Numbered from the stretch's first letter, positions 27,303-36,774 are shown. The stretch: DNA of 64,000 nt from Myxococcales bacterium (GCA_019637115.1 JAHBWH010000010.1:18787-82786), one strand, 5' to 3'. The notes: a model not told the origin generated them from the sequence alone. Numbers and translations: made by a program.

Positions 27303-30300
27303 CGCAGCTCCGCGTAGGCGACGTCGCTCAGCTCGAGGAGCGCCCCGCCGTCGAGCGCGAGCGGCTCGGACGTCACCACGTCCACGTAGCGGAGCTCGGC
27401 CATCTCGACGTGCGGCGAGAAGGTCCAGCGCGCCTCGCACGGAGCGCCGTCCTGGCGGCGGAGCGCGAGCGCCCACAGCGTCGCGAGGCCCCGATCGACG
27501 CGGCGCCAGCCGCGGGCCTCGAGCCGCCCGACGAGCGCACGCGGCGCGATCGCGATGCCGCCCGAGTCTTCGAGCGCGCGCGAAGCGCGATCGTGCGATG
27601 AGCCTCCGCGACCGAGCTGCTCGAAGGGCTGCACGAGGCCGTAGTCCGCGAAGACCTCGCCCCACGCGGCGTCGAGCCCGCGCGCCGGGTGTGCGAGCCA
27701 CACGACCGCGTCCGCGGCGAGCGTGACCGCGTCGTCGTGCACGTCCGCCAAGCTGCCGTCCTCGCAGACACGAAACGCTCGCAGGGCGCCTGACTCGTCG
27801 AGCGTCTCCCAGACCAAGCCGCGCGCCAGCGCCGCCGCGAGCGGATGGCCGAGCACGAAGCGCTCGAAGTCGGCGCGTGTCCAGCGACGCTCCTCGCGGA
27901 GCGCCAGCTCGAAGCGACGGCGCGCGACGGTCGCCGCGAGCTCGAGATCGGCCCGCAACGCCGCGAAGCGCTCGCGCGCCGTCGTCACGCCCTCGGGCTC
28001 GCCCCGCTTCGCGCGGGGGAAGCTGGCGCTCCAGGGTCCCTCGCCCCGCCGCACCTGGAGCGTGAGCGTCGGACCGATCGTCGCGACCAACCCTTCGCCG
28101 AGCTCGACGACGCCGCGTACGAGCCCGAGATCGGGGAGCGTACGGTCGGCGAGCGCGCTCGCGTCGAGCCCGCGGCGCGCCGCAGCGTCGTCGAGCATCG
28201 CGGCCGCGTCGCGCTGGAGCGCCGCGTAGCGGGTCGTCGACGCGATCTGATCGAGCGTCGCGAGCGCGAGGTCGGAGCCGATCTCCGCGAGGGCCGCGCA
28301 GGCCCGCGTCGCCTTGGCGGCGCTCTTGCGGGCCTGCTCACGCGCGAAGCCCGCGAGCCGGCGCGTCCCTTCGTCCGAGTCGAAGACCGTGAGCGCGTGG
28401 AGCATCCAGTCGTGTCTCCCTGGCGCGTCGCCGAGCACCCATTGCTCGAAGAGCTCCCGCGCGAACGCCTCGAAGGAGCCGCGGTCGAGCGAAGGATCCT
28501 CCGACAAGCGCGTCGCCGCGGCGTAGGGCTCGCCTACGGCACCGAGCGAGAGCACGTCGAGCACCGCCTCGACGTGAGCCTCGTCCAGCCGTCCGCCCGC
28601 GCTCGTCCGCAGCGGCGGCAGCGCCTCGACGCGCAGGAAGGACGGCCGCGCGGGCACCTTCGCCTCGGTGTGCAGCGGATCACGCGCGAGCAGCGCCTCG
28701 GACGACGCGAGGGCCGCTGGCCCGAGCGCCTCGGCGGCGCGACGGATCACCTCCACGTGGCCGCGCGCGGCGAGGTGGAGCAGCACCGACTCGCAAGCGC
28801 GGCGGTCCGCGCCGAGCGGCCCGAGCGCGCCGGGGAGCAAGCCAGCGATGACGACGTCGGCGTGGGCCTCGAACCACGCGAGCGCCGCGCGGCGGGCGTT
28901 CTTCTTCGCGGCGACGCGCGCCATGGGGAGCGCCATCGCGGGCGAGACGAGGGCCGACGCCGCAGCGAAGAGCACATCGCCGCCCTCGTACGCGAGGTGC
29001 CCCGACCAGTCGTGCTGGAAGCCGGCGACCGCGTCGAGGCCGAGCCACGTCACCCACGCGAAGAGATCGTCCATCACGGCGCCCTGCGCGAGCGCGAAGG
29101 CCGCGGCCGCGTCCTCCCGGCCGAGCGCGAGCTTCCGCCCCCCGACCTCGACCTCTCGTGACGCGATGAAGTACTGCTCCGCGCGCGCGGCTTCCCACCA
29201 CGCATCGCGCGCGGCGCCCTCCAGCACAGGCGCGGCGCTCGGCGCGAGGGCGCCGCCGAGCGGACGCGCGAAGCCACGCTCGAGCCCGAGGATCGGCAGC
29301 CCCTCGAGCACTGGAGGTCGCGTCTTCTTCTTCGGCGCGCGCCAGGGCCGCGTCACGAGGAAGGCCGGAAGCGTCGATGGATCCGCGATCGGGCCCTCCG
29401 GCGTCACGTGACCGGTCACGCGCGCGACCGCGGCGCGCAGCTTCGAGCGCGGCTCCGCCTGGACGGACTCCTCGAACGCCACCGCCGCAGGCGGATGCTC
29501 GCGGAAGATCGCGAGCACGGTCGGCCCGAGGATCGGGTGCGTCGCGTAGCGCGCGAGGAGGGCCGAGGCCGCGGCGACGCCAGCGGTCGACGGCGCGCTC
29601 GGCGGGCCTGAAGCGCCCGAGGCGACCGCGCCCGAAGCGCCCGAAGCGCTCGCCAGCGTCGCGCCCGAGGCGCTCGCGCCCGTTGCGGGCGTCGCGCCCG
29701 CGGCGATCGCGCCAACCGCCTCGATGACGAGCCGGGGCGGTGTCTTGAGGAGCGGGCCGTACCGGGGCTTCTTCAGCAGCGCAGGCAGAAGCTCTTCGAA
29801 GAGCGCGACGGCCTCCTCGGCCGGCAGCGCGGACGCGAGATCGAGCGCGTACTCGGGGACGCGCGCCCCGTCCTCGGCCTCGATCCACGCGTGCACGCTC
29901 GCGATGTCGGCGAGCGAGGCGAGGAGGAGCGGCGACGGACGCACGCCGGCCGCCTGCGCGCCGCGCACGTCCTCGGCCGCCCACGGCTCGTCGGGGAAGA
30001 CGAAGGCGAGCCAAGCCCGCCAGTCGAAGCGCCGCTGCGCCGAGAGGCCCGAGGTGTCCGCTTCGAGCGCGCGCCGCAGCGCCGCCGCCGTCGCCGTCGC
30101 GCGTGCGTACTCGGCGGCGTCCAGCGCGCACACGACGTGCCGAAGCGCGGTGGCGCCGCCGTGATTCCAGCGAGCGCGCGACCGCCCCGCACCGACGACG
30201 AGCACGCCAGACGTGTAGCTCCCGTGCGAGTCGGTCTCGAGCCGCGCGCCGAGCGCGGTGATCGCGACGACCTCGGCGGCGTCCTTCGCGCCGCCGAGCG

Positions 30301-30679
30301 CCGGCGCGAGCGTGAGGCCCACGTGGGCGGCCATCCCCTCGGCGACGATCAGCGCGGGCGTGGACGCGGCCGCGAGCGCCTCGAGCGAAGGCGTCGTGAG
30401 CAGCTCGAGGGCCGCCGCCCGCGCCTCCCCGAAGGAGACCGCCGGCATCGCGAGGGCGGGTGGCAGGGGCCCAACCTCCGCCGACACCTCGTCGTCTCGC
30501 TGAAGCATCGACTCGAGACCCCGCGCGAAGAGCTCGGCGTAGGTGTGCTCGAAGTAGCGCTCGGGCTTGCGCGCGACACCACGCGCGATCGCGACCAACG
30601 TGGACTTCGGATCGGCTGGCCGCGCGCTACCGGCCCACGCGCGCCGCGGGTGCGGCTCTCTCTTCTTCGATGCGCTCAT
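27275..30679 (-). CDS. DUF4132 domain protein
   Basis: 1134 residues, no signal peptide. Most of the length is Ala/Leu-rich helical, HEAT-like sequence. Around 330-370 there is an Ala/Ser/Gly/Pro low-complexity hinge (GASASGATLASASGAS). The C-terminal ~200 residues match DUF4132: a WTRADFERFVLGHPLAA element, GLVWETLDESG, DAVVWLAHPARG and FADYGLVQPFEQLGR. DUF4132 occurs in MolR-like and WGR-associated proteins whose function is not established. It is divergent from a small radical-SAM gene, with a mirrored sequence at both starts, which suggests joint control. Confidence 0.8.
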   Translation of the reverse strand: MSASKKREPHPRRAWAGSARPADPKSTLVAIARGVARKPERYFEHTYAELFARGLESMLQRDDEVSAEVGPLPPALAMPAVSFGEARAAALELLTTPSLEALAAASTPALIVAEGMAAHVGLTLAPALGGAKDAAEVVAITALGARLETDSHGSYTSGVLVVGAGRSRARWNHGGATALRHVVCALDAAEYARATATAAALRRALEADTSGLSAQRRFDWRAWLAFVFPDEPWAAEDVRGAQAAGVRPSPLLLASLADIASVHAWIEAEDGARVPEYALDLASALPAEEAVALFEELLPALLKKPRYGPLLKTPPRLVIEAVGAIAAGATPATGASASGATLASASGASGAVASGASGPPSAPSTAGVAAASALLARYATHPILGPTVLAIFREHPPAAVAFEESVQAEPRSKLRAAVARVTGHVTPEGPIADPSTLPAFLVTRPWRAPKKKTRPPVLEGLPILGLERGFARPLGGALAPSAAPVLEGAARDAWWEAARAEQYFIASREVEVGGRKLALGREDAAAAFALAQGAVMDDLFAWVTWLGLDAVAGFQHDWSGHLAYEGGDVLFAAASALVSPAMALPMARVAAKKNARRAALAWFEAHADVVIAGLLPGALGPLGADRRACESVLLHLAARGHVEVIRRAAEALGPAALASSEALLARDPLHTEAKVPARPSFLRVEALPPLRTSAGGRLDEAHVEAVLDVLSLGAVGEPYAAATRLSEDPSLDRGSFEAFARELFEQWVLGDAPGRHDWMLHALTVFDSDEGTRRLAGFAREQARKSAAKATRACAALAEIGSDLALATLDQIASTTRYAALQRDAAAMLDDAAARRGLDASALADRTLPDLGLVRGVVELGEGLVATIGPTLTLQVRRGEGPWSASFPRAKRGEPEGVTTARERFAALRADLELAATVARRRFELALREERRWTRADFERFVLGHPLAAALARGLVWETLDESGALRAFRVCEDGSLADVHDDAVTLAADAVVWLAHPARGLDAAWGEVFADYGLVQPFEQLGRGGSSHDRASRALEDSGGIAIAPRALVGRLEARGWRRVDRGLATLWALALRRQDGAPCEARWTFSPHVEMAELRYVDVVTSEPLALDGGALLELSDVAYAELRRDVERLRS

Positions 30680-30759
30680 CGAGAGAGCAGTAGTCGAGCT
30701 TCGCTCGGTGGAGAAGGGCCTGCCGTCTCGCGACGAAGTTGGTCATGCTCTCTCGATGA
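30676..30759. promoter_or_regulatory. Inverted repeat bracketing two divergent start codons
   Basis: TCATCGAGAGAGCA (30676-30689) and TGCTCTCTCGATGA (30746-30759) are exact reverse complements, 56 bases apart. Each arm contains the start codon of one divergent gene (DUF4132 leftward, radical SAM rightward), so both mRNAs begin coding with the same TGCTCTCTCG-ATG context. Neither arm has a Shine-Dalgarno sequence. It may be a two-sided operator or a shared leader. Confidence 0.6.
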
Positions 30760-31364
30760 CGCTCCACGTCGCGACCATCGTCGAGGACACGGACGCCGAG
30801 GGGCCGGGGCGGCGCTTCGCGGTCTGGGTGAAGGGCTGCACCATCCGTTGCCCGGGATGCTGCAACCCCGAGATGTTCGAGCGGGCGGGGGCCACGCCGC
30901 ACGAGCCCGAGGCGCTCGCACGGCGCGCTGCCAGGTGCGGCGTGGAGGGCGTCACGGTCCTCGGCGGGGAGCCCTTCGAGCAAGCCCCGGCGGTCGCGCG
31001 CTTCGCGGAGGAGGCCCGCGCACGAGGGCTCTCGGTGATGGTCTTCAGCGGCTACGCGCTCGAAGCGCTTCGGGCGCGTCGCGACGCTGGCGTCGACGCG
31101 CTGCTCGCGGCGACCGACCTGCTCGTGGACGGGCCCTACGACGCGCGCGCGCCCGAGCCCCGGCGCCGGTGGATCGGCTCGACGAACCAGCGCCTGCACT
31201 TCCTCACCGATCGCTACGATCCCACCGACCCGTGCTTCGAGGCATCGAACGAGCTCGAGCTCCGCTTCGACGGCCACGAGCTCGTCGTGAGCGGTTGGCC
31301 GACCGCCGCCCGCCGGGTGCTCGCGCGCGCGCGCGCACGAGCACGTGGGGCTTCGGACGAGTGA
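30756..31364 (+). CDS. Radical SAM 4Fe-4S activating enzyme-like protein (NrdG-like)
   Basis: 202 residues from the ATG at 30756; the longer open frame upstream is not protein-like. It has a CxxxCxxC radical-SAM cluster site (Cys28, Cys32, Cys35 in GCTIRCPGCCN) and the short TVLGGEPFEQ element of NrdG-type activases, and lacks the long TIM barrel. Known relatives install a glycyl radical or act on partner proteins. No glycyl-radical enzyme gene is adjacent; the neighbour is a DUF4132 protein. Whether they act together is an inference from the shared divergent leader. Confidence 0.8.
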   Translation: MTLHVATIVEDTDAEGPGRRFAVWVKGCTIRCPGCCNPEMFERAGATPHEPEALARRAARCGVEGVTVLGGEPFEQAPAVARFAEEARARGLSVMVFSGYALEALRARRDAGVDALLAATDLLVDGPYDARAPEPRRRWIGSTNQRLHFLTDRYDPTDPCFEASNELELRFDGHELVVSGWPTAARRVLARARARARGASDE

Positions 31365-31447
31365 GCCCGATGCTCTCGGGGCTCACTGCCGCGCGAGCTC
31401 ACGTCCGCCATGCTGCGCGTGCGCCGTCGACCCTCGGGGCGGCGTCG

Positions 31448-31508
31448 ACGATCGGGGACGACGACGATCGGGGCAGACGATGATCGGGGCACACGGCGAC
31501 GATCGGGG
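31448..31508. repeat. Four spaced ATCGGGG direct repeats
   Basis: ATCGGGG occurs at 31451, 31467, 31483 and 31502, mostly preceded by GACG, at 16-, 16- and 19-base spacing. It lies between convergent genes, just before a long hairpin. Function unknown; too few and too short for an iteron origin. Confidence 0.6.
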
Positions 31509-31575
31509 CGCGTTCGCCCCCTGCGGGGATCGCCGAGGCAGGCCACCCGAACGGTGAGGAACGGGGCGGACGACG

Positions 31576-31608
31576 ACGAACGCCGCGGATGAGATCCGCG
31601 GCGTTCGT
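31576..31608. terminator. Perfect 15-bp stem hairpin between convergent transcription units
   Basis: ACGAACGCCGCGGAT (31576-31590) pairs exactly with ATCCGCGGCGTTCGT (31594-31608) around a 3-base loop. It lies between the end of the radical SAM gene and the 3' end of a leftward coding remnant, so it probably acts as a bidirectional terminator, although no T-run follows. Confidence 0.55.
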
Positions 31609-31634
31609 ACGAGAGAGCCGGTCGACTCCGTCGA

Positions 31635-31862
31635 TCAGCGCACGAGCACGTAGCCGAAGCCGCGGGTGTTGCGCTCGCCTGCGTCCGGCGAGCAGAACGC
31701 CGCGTTGCCGACGCTGATGGTGGTGTCCTGACCGCAAGCGTCACCGGCGGTGCCGATGCCGATCCGCGAGTCCGGGCTGCCACAATCACCCTCCGCGTTC
31801 AGCGTGTACCCGCTCCCGCACGAGCACGCGAACGACCCGCTCGCGAGCTCCTTCTGCTCGCT
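31635..31862 (-). pseudogene. 3' remnant of an EGF-like secreted protein gene
   Basis: Read leftward from ~31862 to a stop at 31635, the frame encodes an EGF-like module (GSFACSCGSGYTLNAEGDC), then ~50 residues with further Cys ending GFGYVLVR. No plausible start, signal peptide or earlier repeats exist; upstream in this frame the sequence becomes unrelated and then runs antisense to the MopE-type gene. It looks like the surviving C-terminus of a once longer gene. The rest of the 31365-32105 gap holds only the repeats and hairpin above. Confidence 0.6.
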
Positions 31863-32105
31863 CTGAGCGCTTCGTCGGGTGCGGCGATCGAGATGCGCCG
31901 CGGTAGGAGCCGCGCGCGTGGCCCGAAGGTGGGCTCGGTCATTTCCCTCTGTCTTCGTTCCCAGACGCCGTCCGCTTCCCGCGGGTCGGAAAGAGTGGGC
32001 TCGTCCGAGCACCTGGCGGGCTGCGCTCGCACCTGTCAGCACTCCCCCGACAAGCGGTACCCGGCGGTCGGGTATGCTCGGTCGACAATCGCGGTTGGGG
32101 GGACG

Positions 32106-33836
32106 ATGCGCACACAGATTCGTGTGATGGCGTGGATGACGGTGGTGTCCGTCGTCATGGCGTGTGGCGACGACGACGGGGATGGGGCGCGTGACGCGAG
32201 CGCGGGGACGGACGCGCCCCTGGTCGCGTGCACGAGCGACGAAGCTTGTGACGACGGGCTCTACTGCACGGGCGCCGCGCGATGCCGCCCCAGCGACGAG
32301 GCCGCGGACGCGCGAGGCTGCGTTCACGATCCCGCCCCGTGCCCTGGCCCATGCGACGAGCTCGAACGACGCTGCGGTGACGAGGAGTGCCCCGATGCCG
32401 ACGGCGACGGGTACAGGGACGCGCGCTGCGGCGGCGACGACTGCGACGACTCCCGCGCCGACGTGAACCCGGGAGCGGTCGAAGTCTGCGATCCCGAGCA
32501 CGTGGACGAGGACTGCGATCCGAGCACGATCGCGGGCGCGGAGGGAGACGTCGACATGGACGGGTTCGTCTCGACGCGTTGCTGCAACACGCAGGCGACG
32601 GGCGCGCTCCGTTGCGGCCTCGACTGCGACGACGCCCGCGCGGACGTGCACCCGGGCGCGCTCGACATCTGCAACGGACGTGACGACGACTGCGACGGCG
32701 TCATCGACGAAGATCCCAACCGGACGTTCTACGAGGACGTCGACGGCGACAGCTACGGGGTCGAGTCGAACGTGCTGGTGGCTTGTTCGGCGCCCCCGGG
32801 ATACGCGGTCATGCCGGGTGATTGCAACGACATGGATCGGCACATCCACCCCGCGGCGACCGAGATCTGCGACGGCGTCGACAACAACTGCAGCGGCACG
32901 ATCGACGACGCCCCCAGCGGCTGCGCGTGCCTCGACGCCAGCTCGATCGCGTGCGGGTCGACGTCCAACGTGGGAGCGTGCCGCATCGGCTCGCAGAGCT
33001 GCGTCAGCGGCGTGTGGCAGCCTTGCGTGGGCGCGCAGGGGCCCGAGCCCGAACGATGCTCCGGACAGGACGACGACTGCGACGGGCTCGTCGACGACGA
33101 GGACCCCGACGTCGCCGCGGGCGACGCGACGCGGACCGGCGCGCGCCGTTACTACCGCGACGCGGACGGTGATGGCCACGGAGACCCGACGATGAGCCAG
33201 CTCCGTTGCGCCCCGCTCGCGGGCTGGGTGCTCCTCGGCGACGACTGTGACGACTCCAACCCCGCCGTGTCGCCTTCGAACAGCGAGAGCTCGTTCCCGT
33301 GCGACGGCATCGACAACGACTGCGACGGACGAATCGACGAGGCGAGCAGCACGACCCGCAGCTGCTACCGCGACGCGGACGGGGACGGCTACGGCGTGAC
33401 GGCGGACGTCGTCGTCACGACCGCCTGCGCGTGCCCCGCCGGGAGGGTGACGAACCCGGGAGATTGCGTCGACAACACCAGCACCTGGAGCGCGTCGATT
33501 CACCCTGGCGCGACGACCTACCGCTCGCACGCGCACTGCAACGGCGGCATGCCGTGCACGCGGACCAACGGCCGCGACGGCTGCGTGCACCCGCTCACCG
33601 GGAGCTGCTCGAACCCAGCGAGCTTCGACTGGGACTGCGACGGCCAAGCGACTCCTCAGCCGCCGCTCGTCTGTCCCGCTACGCTCTGTCGGGGACGGCG
33701 CGGACCGACGACGACACACCCCGCCACCAGCGCGACCGATCCCAACACCGCGTGCGGGACCCAAGTCGGGTTCTCCGGCTGCACGTTCTCGTGCGTCGCA
33801 GAGCCGACGGATCCGGATCGGCTCCCCTGTCGATGA
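32106..33836 (+). CDS. MopE-type putative metal-binding repeat lipoprotein
   Basis: 576 residues from the ATG at 32106, which gives a lipoprotein signal ending VVMAC. The mature protein is built of repeats with the MopE pattern: DADGDGY, then DCDD, then PGAxExCDGxDNDCDGxxDE (for example CDGVDNNCSGTIDD and CDGIDNDCDGRIDE). The repeats hold many Cys and Asp and are widely predicted to bind calcium or copper. It is probably surface-exposed. The C-terminal ~100 residues are Cys-rich without the repeat. Typical of Myxococcota, where such proteins are numerous. Confidence 0.85.
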   Translation: MRTQIRVMAWMTVVSVVMACGDDDGDGARDASAGTDAPLVACTSDEACDDGLYCTGAARCRPSDEAADARGCVHDPAPCPGPCDELERRCGDEECPDADGDGYRDARCGGDDCDDSRADVNPGAVEVCDPEHVDEDCDPSTIAGAEGDVDMDGFVSTRCCNTQATGALRCGLDCDDARADVHPGALDICNGRDDDCDGVIDEDPNRTFYEDVDGDSYGVESNVLVACSAPPGYAVMPGDCNDMDRHIHPAATEICDGVDNNCSGTIDDAPSGCACLDASSIACGSTSNVGACRIGSQSCVSGVWQPCVGAQGPEPERCSGQDDDCDGLVDDEDPDVAAGDATRTGARRYYRDADGDGHGDPTMSQLRCAPLAGWVLLGDDCDDSNPAVSPSNSESSFPCDGIDNDCDGRIDEASSTTRSCYRDADGDGYGVTADVVVTTACACPAGRVTNPGDCVDNTSTWSASIHPGATTYRSHAHCNGGMPCTRTNGRDGCVHPLTGSCSNPASFDWDCDGQATPQPPLVCPATLCRGRRGPTTTHPATSATDPNTACGTQVGFSGCTFSCVAEPTDPDRLPCR

Positions 33837-33924
33837 CCGTAGGCCCGCGAGTGCGGCCGCACCACGTCGTCCCCGCCGACCCGAGGCGTGCGGATGGGTT
33901 CGGGGGTTACACTCTGAACTCTCC

Positions 33925-34536
33925 GTGACGCAGATCTCCGACGCATCCGTGTACCTGCTCTTGGGCGCCCTCGCCGTGGGGGCGCTCGTCGGGCTCGCGG
34001 CGCTCGCTCACGCGCTCTACCGCACTCGGAGGCGCCCGCTCGGACCGCTCGCGCGGCTCCTCGTATGCGCGCTGGTGCCCGCGTTCGCCGCCGTGGCGGC
34101 CGCGCCGCTCCTCGTTGCGGCGGCGCGGGTCCCCTTCGGCCTCCTCGCCGCGCTCCTCGCGGTCTCCCTCGTGCTCGACGCGCGCCACCCGAACGAGGAC
34201 GGACGCCCCGCCACCGCGCGCCGCGTCGCGGCCGGGGCCGCGATCATGCTCGCCGCGTTCCTGCTCACGCACACGCCGCTCGAGACGTGGTGGTTCGAGC
34301 GCACGTTCGACGCACGCGAGCACGAGCTGCAGGCGCGGCGTAGCTCACCCGAGCATCGCGCCCAGGTCGCGAGCGAGCTGGCGGCGTGCGCGGCCGAGGA
34401 CGAGGACGGGACCGCGTGCTTCGAGTACGGCTTCGGCTATCGGCAGGACGCGGATGCCGAGACCGCTCGGGTCTTCCTCGTCGCCGCGTGCGAGCGAGGC
34501 CACGAGACCGCGTGCGCCTACGCGCAGGATCCTTGA
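33925..34536 (+). CDS. Membrane protein with Sel1-like C-terminus
   Basis: 203 residues from a GTG. Three to four hydrophobic segments fill residues ~8-120. A soluble C-terminal part follows with two short repeats of the AACERGHETACAYAQ / AxxxDGTACFEYGFGY kind, resembling a single Sel1/TPR unit with paired Cys. No family named. It stands 88 bases after the MopE-type gene and 77 before nfi. Confidence 0.6.
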   Translation: MTQISDASVYLLLGALAVGALVGLAALAHALYRTRRRPLGPLARLLVCALVPAFAAVAAAPLLVAAARVPFGLLAALLAVSLVLDARHPNEDGRPATARRVAAGAAIMLAAFLLTHTPLETWWFERTFDAREHELQARRSSPEHRAQVASELAACAAEDEDGTACFEYGFGYRQDADAETARVFLVAACERGHETACAYAQDP

Positions 34537-34613
34537 GCGTCGCGGCGCCCGTGTCTCGAGCCTTCGAAGGCAACTCCCGCCCTACCGAGGCGAAAAGGCT
34601 ACGCTCCACCCCG

Positions 34614-35270
34614 ATGGACCTGAGCGAGGCCGAAGCCGAGCAGACGCGACTCGCGGCGCGAGTCGAGGAGACCGATCGTCTCGGCGCCGTTCGACGCATC
34701 GCGGGGGCAGACGTCGCCTACGAGAAGGATGGTGACCGCTTCTTCGCGGCCGTCGTGGTGCTGGACGCGGAGTCGCTCGAGGTCGTCGAGATCGCCCGAC
34801 ACGAGGGCGTGGGGCCCTTCCCCTACGTCCCCGGTTTGCTCTCGTTCCGCGAGCTCCCCGCGCTCCTCCCATGCTTCGCGCGGCTCTCCGAGCCGGTCGA
34901 TCTCGTGGTCTGCGACGGCAACGGGAGGCTCCATCCGCGCGGCTTCGGGATCGCTTGCCACCTCGGGGTGGCGCTCGATCTGCCAGCGATCGGATGCGCG
35001 AAGAACCTGCTCCTCGGAGAGGTCGGCGCGCTCGCGGAGGACCGAGGGGCGCAGGCGCCCATCGTGCTCGAGGGAAACGAACGTGGCCGCGCGCTCCGGA
35101 CGCGCGAGGGCGTCAAGCCGGTCTACGTGTCGGTCGGGCATCGCGTCTCGCTGCCGACCGCGTGCGCCTGGGTGCTGCGACTGGCAGCGAGCTATCGCCT
35201 CCCCGAGACCACACGCGCCGCAGACCACGAGGTGAACGAGTGGCGTCGTCGGCAGCTCGAGTCTGCCTGA
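34614..35270 (+). CDS. nfi: Endonuclease V
   Basis: 218 residues. All catalytic regions of the family are visible: Asp in IAGADVAY, Glu in the strongly conserved PYVPGLLSFRE and Asp in VVCDGNGRLHPRGFG, the metal-binding acidic triad. The enzyme cuts DNA one base 3' to hypoxanthine (deaminated adenine) and related lesions, or inosine in RNA. The start at 34614 removes an upstream stretch of non-protein-like sequence. Monocistronic. Confidence 0.93.
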   Translation: MDLSEAEAEQTRLAARVEETDRLGAVRRIAGADVAYEKDGDRFFAAVVVLDAESLEVVEIARHEGVGPFPYVPGLLSFRELPALLPCFARLSEPVDLVVCDGNGRLHPRGFGIACHLGVALDLPAIGCAKNLLLGEVGALAEDRGAQAPIVLEGNERGRALRTREGVKPVYVSVGHRVSLPTACAWVLRLAASYRLPETTRAADHEVNEWRRRQLESA

Positions 35271-35433
35271 TGGCGTCGAGAAGGTCTGGGCCTGAACGGA
35301 GAAGAGTCGCCGCGCCTCGCGCGGGAACGTTCGCGGCCAGAGCACGGGTCGTGCCTATCGCTCGGCGCGCTTGGCCCTTCGCCGAGACACCGATGGTAAC
35401 GGTCTGGTGTGATCGCTCGACGCACCCGCACCC

Positions 35434-36471
35434 ATGAACGCCACCCGGATCGTCATCCACCGCGCGGGCTCCTACGAGCAGCTCCGCGTCGAATCTCACC
35501 CCGCCCCACGCCCGAAAGCGGGAGAGGTCGCGATCGACGTGAAGGCGACGGGCGTGAACTACGCCGACGTGATCGTGCGGATGGGCCTCTACGCCTCGGC
35601 GAAGGAGCTCGTCGGGTGGCCGATCACCCCCGGCTTCGAGGTCGCTGGCGTCGTTCGCGAGCTCGGCGAGGGCGTGACCGACCTCGAGGTGGGCGACCGC
35701 GTCGTCGCCGGGCTGCTCTTCGGCGGCTACGCGAGCGCCGTCGTCGCGCCACGTCGCCAGGTGTGGCGGCTCCCCGACGCCCTCTCGTTCGAGGAGGGCG
35801 CGGGGATCCCAGCCGTCTACCTCACGGGCTGGTTCGCGCTGCACTTCCTCGCGCACCCGCGTCGCGGCGACCGCGTGCTGGTCCACAGCGCCGCTGGCGG
35901 CGTCGGCTCGGTGCTCGTGCAGATGGCCAAGCGCCTCGGGTGTGAGGTGACGGGCGTGGTCGGACGCGCCGAGAAGGTCGACGTCGCGCGCGAGCTCGGC
36001 TGCGACCACGTCATCGACAAGTCGAGCGAGGACCTCTGGGCGCGCGCGAAGGCGATCTCGGCGCGAGGCTTCGACGTGGTCCTCGACGCGAACGGCGTCG
36101 AGACGCTCGCGAAGAGCTACGCCCACCTCCGCCCCGCCGGCAAGCTGGTGGTCTATGGATTCGCGACGATGATGCCGAAGACCGGAGGCAAACCAAGCTA
36201 CCCGAAGCTCGCCCTCGACTGGCTTCGCACGCCGCGCTTCAACCCGCTCGATCTCACCAATCAGAGCAAGAGCGTGCTCGCGTTCAACCTGAGCTACCTC
36301 TTCGACCGGATGGACCTGCTCGGCGAGGCGATGGAGGACGTGCTGGCGTGGATCGCCCGCGGTGAGCTGAAGCCCCCCGCGACGACGACGTACCCCCTCG
36401 ATCAGGTCGCCGAAGCCCACCGCCACATCGAGTCGGGCAAGAGCACCGGCAAGCTCATCCTCATCCCCTGA
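35434..36471 (+). CDS. VAT1-like/zinc-free medium-chain reductase
   Basis: 345 residues. ATGVNYADVIVRMGLY, GFEVAGVV and VHSAAGGVGSVLVQMAK mark an MDR-family NADPH-dependent reductase. The KTGGKPSYPKLALDWLRTPRFNPLDLTNQSKS insertion is typical of the VAT1 (synaptic vesicle protein) branch, found in many bacteria. No zinc ligands. Probably reduces a quinone or enone. It is a distant paralogue of the quinone oxidoreductase at 21.3 kb. Confidence 0.88.
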   Translation: MNATRIVIHRAGSYEQLRVESHPAPRPKAGEVAIDVKATGVNYADVIVRMGLYASAKELVGWPITPGFEVAGVVRELGEGVTDLEVGDRVVAGLLFGGYASAVVAPRRQVWRLPDALSFEEGAGIPAVYLTGWFALHFLAHPRRGDRVLVHSAAGGVGSVLVQMAKRLGCEVTGVVGRAEKVDVARELGCDHVIDKSSEDLWARAKAISARGFDVVLDANGVETLAKSYAHLRPAGKLVVYGFATMMPKTGGKPSYPKLALDWLRTPRFNPLDLTNQSKSVLAFNLSYLFDRMDLLGEAMEDVLAWIARGELKPPATTTYPLDQVAEAHRHIESGKSTGKLILIP

Positions 36472-36774
36472 CCCAGAGGCAGGGCGAGCGCCTCCGCCAA
36501 GCTCGACATCGCGCGGGCAGAGGCGTTGCCCGCCCTTGGGCGTGACGGCACGACAGCCGACGACGGTCGGTCGAGCCCTGGTCGACAGCCAGTCGAGACC
36601 TGGACGACAGCCGGTGGACGACCACTCGAGACCTGGACGACAGCCGGTCGACGGGCTCGACGACCGCTCGACCGCGGGTCGGCAAGGTCACCGGGGCGCC
36701 GTTGCGGGAACGATTACAGGAGTCCCCTCCCGGCGCCTTCCACCGTGGGTCACCGCGCTGGTATCGTATCGCGG
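36472..36774. other. Upstream region of the desaturase gene with short repeats
   Basis: 303 bases. A 23-base unit, TCGAGACCTGGACGACAGCC plus GGT, occurs identically at 36593-36615 and 36626-36648, with a diverged copy at 36571-36592. The remainder contains no credible coding frame. The promoter of the desaturase gene should lie in the last ~100 bases, but no consensus was recognised. Confidence 0.55.

Noticed and set aside
31863..33764. Long minus-strand frame upstream of the EGF remnant
   Set aside because: It is antisense to the MopE-type lipoprotein, whose repeats are unmistakable on the plus strand; only the end near 31635-31862 looks real.
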